Below, piece after piece: positions 24,401 to 36,400 of a DNA stretch of 64,000 nucleotides (positions are counted from its first letter, which is position 1; the number at the start of each line of letters is the position of its first letter). The notes beneath the pieces were generated by a model. That model did not search any database and was not told the DNA's origin. It saw nothing but the letters and a program-made list of their open reading frames with translations. Both the position numbers and the translations under genes were made by a program. Origin of the DNA: Cryptomeria japonica (Eukaryota > Streptophyta > Pinopsida > Cupressales > Cupressaceae); NCBI RefSeq assembly GCF_030272615.1, contig NC_081415.1:416546757-416610756 (forward strand). Reading direction: 5' to 3'.

Positions 24401-27400
24401 CTTGGGATGCGTGCTTCTGGTTTTTGGACTTGAAGTTGCAGGTTTGAGGTTCTAAAATGTTTGCTTAAGTCATTTAGTTCATTTCCTTTTGATTTGGTGT
24501 TATTCCGAGTAGATTTGAATTAGTTATGAGCATTTTGGTGTTTCCGGTAGTGGCTGGTCTGCGTGTTATGCATTTTCAGAATTAAGGACAGCAATAGTTA
24601 CTTAATGTTTGAGCTGGTTATAGAGGTAGCTTTCACTATGATTACATTGTTCTCCCATTCTAATATTTCTAAAATGTTCGCTTAAGTCATTTAGTTCATT
24701 TGCTTTTGATTTGGTGTGATTCCGAGTAGATTTGAATTAGTTATGAGCATTTTGGTGTTTCCGGTAGTGGCTGATCTGCGTGTTATGCATTTTCAGAATT
24801 AAGGAAAGCAATAGTTGCTTAATGTTTGAGTTGGTTATAGAGGTAGCTTTCACTATGATTACATTGTTCTCCCATTCTAATCATTTCTCTCTATATTGTA
24901 AGGTTGAATAGTAGTACTATCAACCACTTCTTGATTGTAAAGCATACCCGCTGAAAAGTGGAAGAGGCTGGCTTGCCGCGTACTTTTGATATATGTAATT
25001 TTATCCTCCCGTTGCGTAAGCGGTAGACTGATATTTTGTTTGTAATGGTCCTCCCGCTGCATGAGCGGTTGAGTTGAGTTTTGTTGTAAGTGTTCAGTCC
25101 TCCCGCTGAAATATTGCGGTAGAGTGATTCGTGCTTTGTTTTGTCGTTGTTCTCCTTGGCTAGTTTACTGCCAAGCTTTCTAGTTTTCTATTCCCGCTGG
25201 AAAGTGGAAGGGGTTGGCTTGCCTCCCACTATTGTAATCAGTACTTTCAGCAGTTTGTGACTAACAATCCCCTGCTACTGTATGCTCTCACCCTCCCAGT
25301 TTGGGCTCTCGGTGATCAAAAGGTGTAGGTTCTTTCCAGTTGGTTTGGATTTCATTTCTCTAACCCTAACGGGTGTTGTTGTGCTTCTAATCTTGTTGAA
25401 AAAAATAAAAAAAATTGCTGGGGATATTACAAATTTCTCAGACCTAATTGACTTATGAGTTATTCAATGGCTGGCCCTACTTTTTTGAACATAAGGTACT
25501 AAAAAATTAGACATTACAAAGGCAAATAATTATCAAGAACCTAGTTATTTGATGCCACAAGGAAGAGTAGATCCCAATGACCATGTAGGAGCTGTCACAT
25601 GAATTTTTGAAGGCTTCAATAGTGAAATTCCCCCACTAGGATCTGGTGCCAAAACCCGCACAAAATTTTGAGCAGCCAATAGAGAGTAATGAGTGAAAAC
25701 GTGGGAACTGTTAGGTCTGATAGACTCTTATGACAGAATTGATAAAGTCTTCCGAAAGTGCCTTCGACACCCTGAAAAATACTCCCAAGTAGAACATCTA
25801 ACTCCTCAATGAACTGCAGGTCACAAATCATTAGTTGCACCTAAGTCTGAAACATTCCTTCCCAGTCGTACTTCATGATTGTTGAAGCAAAACACAATAA
25901 GTTCCAAGTTGAACTCCTGAGGTAGAGCTCACAACCAGGGATAATTCGGAAGATCTTTCACAACCTCAAAATCGCATTACCAACTGAGAGTTTCTGTTCC
26001 CAATGGCTGAAGATTAACTATAGAAACCCTTGGCTCGACAACCTATCAAACAAAGAAGATGTCAAAACATTCGATGCCCAAAACAATGAGCCTCATCCCC
26101 CTATTTATTCTTTTCCTCACATGGATCGGCCCCCTTCTAGAAGATTCTCTTTCAATAAAATAATATTTAATTGCACCTTAAAAATAATATTTAATTGCAC
26201 TTTAGAAAATATTAAAATATGATTATAATATAAAGTGCAGTTGATTTCATACGTGACACCATACGTGAGAATACATTATCTCACGAAAATCATATAAAAA
26301 GAAAATGTGAAGCCACAAGCAACTACCCAAGCGCTCCTCTTATCAACTCCTTGGCCTACGAGGGTCGAGTAATAGGCCAAACCCCTTTGCGAACTGATCC
26401 TCATGAAAATGGGGACATTACAACAACACCCACTGAATAAGTGGAAGAGGCTGGCTTGCCACCTATCTTATTTCATTGTATTGCTGTCCTCCGGCTGAAT
26501 AAGCGGTTGAGTGGATTGTTATTATCATTTTTAGTCCTCCGGCTGAATAAGTGGTTGAGTGATCTATTTCCTTCTTGTAATAATTGTCCTCCCGCTGAAA
26601 AGTGGTTGAGTGATTCTTCTATAATTTGCTCTTGCCCGCTGGACAAGCGGAAGGGGCTGGCTTGCCGCCCAGCATTGTATTTTCAGTAGATTATTGGAGC
26701 TAACGATCCCCTATTCACCGTATGCTCTCACCTTCCCACATTGGGCTCTTGGTTATCAGAAAGTGGAAGGGCTATCTTTCAGCAGTATTGTGTTTGTATT
26801 TCCTAACCTTAACAGGTGTTTGTGGTGTTTGAAAAGTGAAAAATTTGAAAAAAAGTAAGGGGATATTTCACCTAGGAGCTTCATCATCAAGACCTCTTGC
26901 CCTCTAGCATGTCATTGGCTACATTTGATTTTTTGGAACTTTGTACTTACTTTATAGGTTGACATTGTACAAAGTCACAAACTATATTGTAATTGATATT
27001 TTCACAACAATTCCCATCTAGTTATTATTAATGCTGTTGTTGTATGTTTTGTGCAATGTAATCAGTGATATGAATGTAAACAACAAAAATCTATTTTGTA
27101 CAATTCATGGGTTGAGCTCTCTATTTTATTTGCTCTCAATATCTCAATGCCATGGAAATGCCCTTAAATTTTAAAAAATAGTTTTTGACTGTTTTTCTTC
27201 AATTTTTAATGTTATTTTTAGATCCAGTTTTTTCCTGATTTTCCCCTTATTTTTTCAAAAAATCTTATACTTTTGGTTTCCCAATTTTTTCCCCAAAAGA
27301 TTTTTGCTGCTATGATAAATACAAACAACGGGAATTTAATTAAGAATGAACTACCCTGCTGGTGCTGAATTTGCATGACATCAGAGAAAATCAGAGAGGA

Positions 27401-30400
27401 ATTATCAGCAGCATAGACAAAGTTTGAAGAGGGCTTGGCTATTCTCTGCAACTGCCACCAGCAAGTCCATAATAGGGCAGAAGCAATTGAGAGGATTCTT
27501 GGAGCTGAAAGGATGTAGAATATAACAAGCGCATCAACTGGCATTTTCAACAGTTGAACAAATTTAAAAGAATGAAAAACCATAGGATCATTCCTCTTAA
27601 TGACATTGCTGCCTCTGCAGAACTGTGAAACCTATATTTGGCAGCCAAGGAGAAAGGAAATGTGCTTTGGGATAGAAAATGAAGGGGCATGCTGGGCCAA
27701 ACTCACCAAAAAGACACTACAACACCAGGATTAACAATCAAGGAGTTCTGAGTCCTTTTTACTTCTTTTTAACCAACTTAATGTCTAATCATGTATTGAC
27801 TAGGCTGGTTTCAAACTGAATGTATTATGTATCTTTTTTTCTTTTCTCAGATATTTATTTTCATTTCAATTGTTTAACCTTGGATAGGATGTAGATAAGG
27901 TGGTTTTAGTTTGGTGCGAAAAGCATTCACTCAGACAGGGTTTTTGTATTTACAAATTTTTATCAAAACTAAAAATATAAGAACAATTCTGTTCTGCTTT
28001 GAAAATAATTTTATGGCTTTAATTCTCTCCTTTTCTTTTCTGTTTCTTATATCTAGTACTCAAGGTATGTGAGCCAGACACGTTGGATGATTGACGATGA
28101 AAGAATGGGAGAAAACTCAGTAGAAGTGAGTCTCCTCTTTGACCTCTAATGTTCACATTATATCTCAAATTATAAAAATGACCATAATAAATTGTTAGTT
28201 AATTGCGTTTCTATTTGTGTAGGAGATAATAGCAAACACAATACTTCCTCAGTTAAGAGGAGACAGCTACAAGTTTCATGCAGCTGGCAGGGAAGACATT
28301 GATGTATGGATTTTTCTTATGTAGAATTTCAGTCAGACTGATCAGATATGTTTGGATTTTATTTAATCATGAAGAAGAATGTAAACATTATATTTATTTT
28401 GTTACAGGTTCGTATGCTAGGTACAGGTCGTCCCTTCCTTGTTGAAGTCCTCAATGCTCGTGTTATCCCAACAAAATCTGCCCTGATGGAATTAGAGACC
28501 AATATCAATGAGTCAAAAGATGAATATGTACGTTTGACAACTTTGCCATGAGGAATTTGAGTTGGATATTCATTCATTTGTTGTTAATTGCAATACATTT
28601 TCATGAACCAATTAGTAATGTTCATTTTACAACCAATTAGCTGTACTGCATAACTGGTTTCTGAAATTGGCCTGCATATTCTTTTGGTGCTTGGGGTTTC
28701 TGTGGGTGAAAAGATCAGGTAAAAGTGAGGGAACTAATGGAGGTTGGGAGTGATATTTGGAATCTAATGAGAGAAGGGGAGGCTGAAAAACAGGTATTTT
28801 ACTTTTTACTTTCCAGATTTGTTGTTCACAATCTGCAATGAGCTTTGTAAAGCATCACTTAATGTAATGTGATGATTTTTCATCCAATTACGAACATTAG
28901 TGAATAGTAGTTTTAAACATAAGTAAAAATCATTTATTGAAACTGAAATCCTCTTATGATGATTGAATTTGCAGAAACAATATGCTGCTGTAGTGTGGAT
29001 TTCACGTCCCCTTTCTGATGAAGACCTGAAATGCATATCTGAAATAAAAGAGATGGTAAACTTCCAAATGACAGTGCACGTTCTTCCTAAATATGTTGTT
29101 TTGCTTATTAACTTCCGAAGAGGGAGAATATCTCTTTGAGATCTTGATATATTGAGAGAACAAAGGATTTCTCTTTGTGCTTGTACTTCTGTTTTCTGTT
29201 ATGGACAATAATATCAGAACTGTAACAAATAAAAAAATGTCTTAAACAATTCACTTTAAAGGTTACCATATCTGGATCTTTGCAGTTCTTAGTGTCTTGA
29301 ATTAATTTTGAACACAGGAAATAGAACAAAAGACTCCAATAAGAGTGCTGCATCGCCGGAGTCCTTTAGTACGTAAACGATTAATACATTGGTAAGCCAA
29401 TGGTGTTTTTTTTTTCTTTTCTTTTCAAAGGCTATACCAATAGCTACCTATCTATCTGTTTCTCTTGCTAATTGTGATGATTGAATTTCTTAAAAAATCA
29501 GGATGAAGGCAGAAAGAATTGAAGGAACCAGCCAATATTTCCTATTGCATCTATGTACTCAGGTTTCTTTCTCATTATTCTTGAATTTTTATTATGCCAT
29601 CTTTGACTACAATGTCATTGTGATACCTCTTGTCCAGCTTGTTTGTGGTAAAAGTTAGAAAATTGGACTAGTTGGAGATGGACAAAGCTGCCTATTGTTC
29701 TTATTTAGGATTTTTTATCAGTACTTTTGTTGATGACATTTAATGGGAAGCAGAAAAAGATGCTCAACATTGAATGTGCCTTAGACCATCCAAATCTCTA
29801 TTTTTTTTGTCATGCTTTGAGCAAAGAAAGTAGAGTAGAAACAACTGAGTCAAAATTCAGGACTATCAAAATGAGAATGTAGCAAGAAGCTAGAAGCTAC
29901 TTGGAAAAGCTCTAAACTTGGTAAGCTAGGTTGCTTACAATGGTTTTTGCAAAGAGACATTTGAATAATGATGGACTATTGTAGAAAAGAGAATAATGAA
30001 TTGGGTGGAAAAACAGAAAATTAGAATAGTAGTTCAAGACGGGTGGAAAAGAAATATTTTAGATACTTTTTTGTTGAGAGATTGCCAATCAACGGATTGC
30101 AAGATGCATCTATGTAAATAAGTTGTTTTTCAATATTGTTTGGTCATCATATTGGCAAGAAATGGTGAGGAAATTAGTGAAGCTCAAAATGGTATATGGG
30201 CTTGGATTATAAGGAGGTGTGCACCACCTTATTGCGAATGGAGTTGAAGCATAGACAATTAACTGGAGCCCATTAGGGATTTGTGGATTGAGAATGTTGA
30301 ACACACTTGGATGCTGGGAGGGGGGAGTGGTTATGCATTTAACCATTTAAATATTAAATCAGATCTGCAAAAGGAAATAATTTAATAATAGAAAGAAAGC

Positions 30401-33400
30401 ATTCATCACACAAGAATACCAAGATTTTTATGTGGAAAACCCAAGGAGGCAAAAACCATGATGAGAGTTCACTCACACTAAATGAAACATAAATTATAAT
30501 ATTTGTTTTAGGCACACTGCCAAGGAAGCTCACTGCTCCCGAAAGGACTTCCAAGTTGAGGTGTACTACACCAGGGCAAGATACAAAAGACTTGCTTGAG
30601 AAGACACACTATCTCGTAGCAAGATACATGAATATTACAATGAGAGATGTAACATGAACTGCTATAGTGGAAGCATTTGACATATGCTAGGGTTGCAATC
30701 CTCTTTGTAGCACAATTACTCTCTCATACTGACCTCGCACGCTTCATACTTAACTGACTCATCTCCAGATTTTTTCACACATTTCCACAACACACAAATG
30801 ATTTATCCTTTCCTTATATACCCTTTGCAACACACCAAAACATTAATTAGGTCGACATCCATAGGACCTACCAAATGAAGCGTGTGACCCAACATAGGTT
30901 GGCTCCAAACATATATATCACACACCAAGATTAGGTTGTGGATCAACACAAGGCGTAGCTAAACCTTAAACACATCTTATCACATCCTTCAAAGAAATCA
31001 GAGTAGGTCAGGATCAACTGCAATTTAAGGAACTCAACATGTCAGCCCAAATATCAAAACCACTATCAAAACTCTTAACTATTAGCCTTTACGCCATCGA
31101 GGAGAAACTAGAATCACCATTCAGACCAAGATGAGATCATTGAAGACCATCTACAACCTCTCCACAAACATCTCCTGAAGAGATCAAACGTCAAGTTCTG
31201 GTGCAAGTGGAGCAATTCACTGAACAAATAGAAACAAGGGAAACCGAATAGACTAGTACATTTCAACATGATGAATATTGCACTACAGAGCACCAATTTG
31301 CTTGAAACTCATATTATCCCTATACCATCCAAGAAATATTCCCAAATCCGCACAAGGAGACTATCCAATCAGAAGAATGTGGAGCATTTTGGTAAAACAT
31401 CTAAGATATATAACACTATAACACTGCTAAACTGTAACTTGGAGAATAGACACATATAACTTTTGCTGTAGAAGATATTATCTCATGAAATCTTGGACAC
31501 AGGCACCTTACTCACTACTCATCTTAACTCCAGAACTGCATAACCAATTCATGCAATGTGGTTGAATGCAGACCACAATATCAATTGACAAACTTGAGAA
31601 GATACATTGTTTGATAGACAAATTTTCACAACAACATAGGTATTAATCCAATCACAATTGTCAACCTGTAATGTCCCCATTTTGAAATAGGATTTAATAA
31701 TAAATGCTAATAATAAAAGTTAAAATTTAATAGAATAAATATAAAATTAAAGTTAAAATATTTAAAATTTAGTGAAGTTTAATGAATGGTCAATAGGCAT
31801 GAAATAAAAAGTTGGGACTCCCTCAAACATGAGATATAAAAGGGAGAAGAGAACTTCATTTAAAGGGGGAGAGATGGAGAAAGAAATAAATAATGGAGCA
31901 TGTGAATCAAGGAAGGATTGAGGTAAGAAGAAAGGAATGGGAAGCAAATAGGGAAGTGACTCTTTCAAAAGGGTAGAAATTATGAAGGGTTGTACTCTTT
32001 CAAAGGGTACTGATTGTGAAAGGTTGCGATTCTTGCCAAAAGGCAGAAATGATGAATAGGTGTGACCTGTCCCTCACATTGGAAGATATAAAGGGGAAGA
32101 AGCATTAAATGGAATGGAGGGGAATGAAGTGGAATTAGAGGAGATCTAGAGAAGATTTAGGGCAGAAGTATATGGAGGGATCTGGAATTAGATTTGAGAA
32201 GGGAAGAAGAAAATAAGATTGCAGATCTAGAAGAAGATATGCAAATCTTAAAAGGGATATATGCAGATTTGAAAAGTAGTAAAGACAGATTTGATAAGTG
32301 AGAGATAGGTGAAGATTAAATAAGAAGTGAAAGGGGAGCAGTTGTTGCCAAACAAATATATCTTTTCATAACCAAAGGGTGTGACCCTTTTTCTCCATGA
32401 AGGGTATAAAGTGAAGGAGACATCATTTGAAGAAGGATGGAACCAAGAAGAAGATCAATTGATCCATTCAAGGGAGCATCAAACCTCATAGGTGATTTCA
32501 GAATAATAAAGAGAGGAAGCCAACATACTTAATACTAAGGGAAAGATTTAGGGCAATCCCAAAAGGGGACATTACAATTGGTATCAGAGCCGTGATTCTG
32601 CCAACCTGTGAGAAGAACACTATGCAATGTGCTTGAAGATAGTGATCAAGAATTAGTGGCAAGAAATAACAAGAGTCATAGTGCAAATTATTACTCAAAG
32701 AACACAATTGACATTCAATCATTTGATATCATGCAAGAGTCTCAAACAAAGAGGATTGCACATAGATGTTTTGTCGAAGATAGAGTTGCAATAACATTGT
32801 AACGACGAATTTACTTAAGCAAGAAAACAAAAAACTAATAAACATTTTAATGAAAGATTTGCAACTAATTTTCAATTTCAGCTGAAGAGGAACAATTAAT
32901 TAACTAACTTAATGCCAACTAACTCACTAATTTTATCAGAAAAGAAACTAACTGTCAAGAAATAATATTTTATTTTCAACTGAGAAGAATAGAAGGGTTT
33001 AGAGATTACATAGTAATGAATTTTCTATAGATAAGAGAAGCATATCTCATCATAACATGGGAGAGGGAGAGCATCATCAAGAGCTTTTCCGCCCAACCAT
33101 AGTCATAAAGTCTCTTGTGCCTCTTCCTATTGGAAGGGTTCAACCCTTCACAAGGGTGGCAGACTACGAAAAGATCAAATACCATTTAGCCATATGGGCT
33201 TGGTGTTTAGAACCCACACAGACTAGCCGATACACACTATAGGTACCCCCTAACTAGTATGACCCTCTGGCTAGTGGTGTATCTGGTTCAAGTGAACTGA
33301 CGGTCGCATGCCAATTGTAGCGCTACCTTGGCCAAGGATTTACAATATAAGCACGGTAATGTGTTGTCAACGTTCACCACCCTTACTTGGCTTAATGCAA

Positions 33401-36400
33401 TGGAGTGCTAATGGCTCTCTAACATATTTACAAACGGTTCAATTGACCAAGAGATTTTTATCATCGATTTATTTCATCATAGAATTGAAAGTAAAATAAG
33501 GAAAGACCTATGCTTGGTTATGATTTACTGCTCACGACTTTTGTAGGAATGTTGGAAGCTTGATCCTCTTAAATCTTTTGTGGTATTTTAAAGTGCCATT
33601 GCCAAGTGAACCATAGAAATTACTTCTATCTACAGGAAAACGAGAGCTGATGGCGATCCCTAAGTGTTTCCGCAAATAGTTCCTCTATCCCTTCTCTTCC
33701 TCAGTCGTTAATATCTACCACACCCAAGCATCATGACTCCCTTGTCAAAGGAAAGCTTTTAAGCAATTGCCAATCATGGAGAGTACCGCTCCAAGAAAAC
33801 CCAAATCGACATCTCTCGAAGTTGAGGTGGTGAAAGATGTTACCAACCTTAAGCTCCCCTTCAAACAACGTTATCTTCAGAATATTATCCTCGACTATCT
33901 TGCCCGTTTCATACGAAGGCTTCCAAAATATTTATGATCCACAAGATAATAACATTTCCCCCCTTTACTCAATGTATATGCATTTTTAATATATAAGCGT
34001 CCTTCACAAAACATATATTGATGTGTTTATAGTTTGAAATGAATTAATTAATAATAGTGTATCCAACGAAAAGAGCTTATATAATTATATATTTGTATAT
34101 GTCTATATATATTGACACGTGGATATATATACATATATATATATGTAGTTATTGAATATAATTAATTCATGAATAACTTAATAAATAATAATGATTCATA
34201 ACAAGATACAATGACTACTCAAACAAAAATTCAAGACCACAAGGTGAACATTGACCCACAACTAGCTAAAGGATGAGATGGACACTCCTTAACCAAGGTG
34301 ACGATCAACTAGGAAACACAACTTATCTCCCGACTCAATGTTCAATGGGAATTGATCTTTCCAAAAGTTTGCAACCCTCTCCTTGATGATATTCTCCCTC
34401 CCTCTGAGGGTGTCACATGTCCTTCATCCACTCAGTTACTTGAAAAAACAGTTAGTCACATCTTAACCATATTAACAGTTTCCATAAATAATAAAAAGAA
34501 AAAAAATTCATCATTCATTTCCCTTCGACAAGAATTTCCATTCATAGTGAAAGCAAAAAGCAATATCATTGATTAGCTAAACACAAAAACATAATAAGCA
34601 TTTTTCAAGGTCAAGAAAGAGGGACGCAACATATTCCCCTTGTGAATAATCGTCCTCGGTAATTATTTAACATATGCCAAAAATTTCAAACATATGAATA
34701 AATCCATTTAGTTCTTATTACAACAACTCAGTGGTTTTAAAATAGATAGGTAAATCTCTGGAGGATTTCATCATAATCCTCCCAAAGTAGCATTATCTTT
34801 TGCATACTGATTCCATTGGACCTTGCATTGCATAACCTCTTGGGTAAGCACAACTGACGCATGTCGATTATTCTGAGTGGTTCGATCGTGACCACCCCTG
34901 TATCTTGCACCTGCAAGGAATTCCAGTCAATCATGTGTTCAAAATCTGCTACATACTTAAGATCTAAGAAACATGAAAAACATTATTTAACCAGGCAAGA
35001 GCTGGTGCTAGAGCAATTCTGTAGGCTATTGGGTTGATAATTTCTAGGACTTCAAAGGGTCCCACATATCTTGGAGCTAGTTTGGAGGCCTTTCCAAACT
35101 TGATGGAACTTTTTTGAGGTTTCACTCGAAGGAGAAATTTCTCCCCCACTACAAATTGTTTGGGAGTCCATTTTGTGTTGACGTAGCTTTTTTGCCGATT
35201 GTTAGCTTCTGCTAACCTTTGTTTGATCAAGTTAACTTGATCTTCCATTTCCATGAGCATTTCAGGACCGAGGGTTATTCTCTCCTCAAGCTTATCCAAA
35301 CTGATGGGAGTCCTACATTTCCTTCCATATAATGCTTCAAAGGGTGCCATCTTAATGGAGATTGATACAAATTTTTGTAAGAAAACTCCACTAGAGGGAG
35401 GTATTCTTCCCACTTATATTGCTGATCCATACAATACATCCTTAAGAGATCTTGTAGCATTTGATTCACTCTTTCTGTTGTTTGTCTGTCTCTGGATGGT
35501 AAGCTGAACTAATGTTTAACTGTGTTCCCAATGTTGCAAATAGTGTTTGCCAAAATTTGGTTGTCATCTTGGCATCCCTGTTAGAGATAATCTTCTCGGG
35601 TATCCCATGCAGCCGAAAGATCTCCTAAACAAATTTCCGAGCAAGTATATATGCTCCATTAGTTAGGTTCCTTGGTATGAAATGTGCTACCTTGGTAAGC
35701 CTGTCAACCACCACCAAGATGGCATTATGTCTATTCCTTGTCATGGGTAGACCTTGTACGAAGTCAATACTGATGATTTGCCACTTCCAATCTGGTATGG
35801 CGTGAGGTTGCAGCAGTCTTGCTGGATGTTGGTGTTTTGTTTTCACTTTCTGACACTCAAAACAACTTGTCATGAATGTCACGACGTCCTTCTTCATACC
35901 CTTCCAAAAGTATAGGGGCTTAGCATTTGCTAACATCTTTATCATAATAGGGTGTCCGAAGTATGGTGCTGAATGTACCTCTTTCCATACTAGTTTCCTT
36001 AACTCAAGGAAGTTGGGTATGTATATTCTTCTTGGGTACCTCGATATTCCATCCAACTCAATGTTGTACCCATTATATCTGGGATCTTGGGGATTGCTTC
36101 ACAAAGCCTCTCGCACCCGATTGTAGTATTCATCACCCTCAGGGATCTCCAGTACCCAAGTTCTAAGATCCGTGTTCATAGTTGCCATAGCCGACAAATG
36201 TATTCAACGACTCAATGCATCTGCTACCATATTCTCTTTCCCTTTGATATAGCTGATTTCAAAGTCATAATCAGAAATTAGCTCCAACCATCTCTGCTTA
36301 GCATTTAAATTAGGCTGGGTAAATATGTACTTGAACCCTTGATGGTTGGATCGAAGCTCTAATGGCTTCCCCATTAGATAGTGTCGCTGCATTTGTATAG

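Larger units (their letters stand above)
23172..25431 (+). repeat. Solo LTR B (2260 bp), innermost of the nest
   Basis: B starts TGTAATGTCCCCTTCTC and ends GGGGATATTACA. The flanks are GATTT and AATTT, a duplication with one mismatch. It is the same family as LTR A and LTR D: it shares the opening words, the GGCCTATCCCGGAGACC region, two full ACTTACTATTTTTAGTAAGT palindromes (near 23402 and 23515) and the CCTCCCGCTG hairpin run at 24948-25210. It is the third layer of insertion at this site (A contains C, which contains B). Confidence 0.8.
22655..26422 (-). repeat. Solo LTR C (about 1.5 kb) inside LTR A, itself interrupted
   Basis: C begins TGTAATATCC at 22655 and ends GGGGACATTACA at 26422. 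The flanks are ACAAT (22650-22654) and ACAAC (26423-26427), a target duplication with one C/T difference. The TGTAATGTCCCC end is on the right, so by comparison with LTRs that have adjacent primer-binding sites, C lies in minus orientation. Its own sequence is 22655-23171 plus 25432-26422; LTR B sits inside. It contains no genes. Confidence 0.75.
20904..26870 (+). repeat. Solo LTR A (about 2.2 kb) split by nested insertions
   Basis: LTR A starts TGTAATGTCCCC at 20904 and ends GGGGATATTTCA at 26870, flanked by the 5-bp duplication CCTAG (20899-20903 and 26871-26875). Its own sequence is 20904-22654 plus 26428-26870; the rest is element C with B inside it. It resembles LTR B and LTR D in structure: an AGCTTCGC block, several copies of the palindrome ACTTACTATTTTTAGTAAGT, then a run of CCGCTGAATAAGCGG-type hairpins and a CCCTAAC(G)GGTGTT block near the end. 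It contains no genes. Confidence 0.88.
17516..26960 (+). pseudogene. hAT transposase relic 1 (DUF659 type), interrupted by four insertions
   Basis: Pieces of a hAT-superfamily transposase lie on the + strand. Around 17815-17960 is AKKVIANFWYSSNLPFHATRSPY then MVDAIAAA. Around 18056-18330 is GWTNRRNQSLINFLVS, FLKFVDASD, then FFTPCATRCLD, the DUF659 part of the RNase-H-like fold. Around 18600-18860 is VEEFLKPLVKVLRLVDGDKSPMG and WDIIDKRWDQQMHSPHH, the dimerisation-side block. The acidic C-terminus is at 19500-19553, 20801-20903 and 26871-26905. Stops and frame changes are frequent, for example at 17694, 17977 and 18331. The reading frame of the acidic tail is continuous when the inserts 19554-20800 and 20904-26870 and their target duplications are removed. 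Confidence 0.85.
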
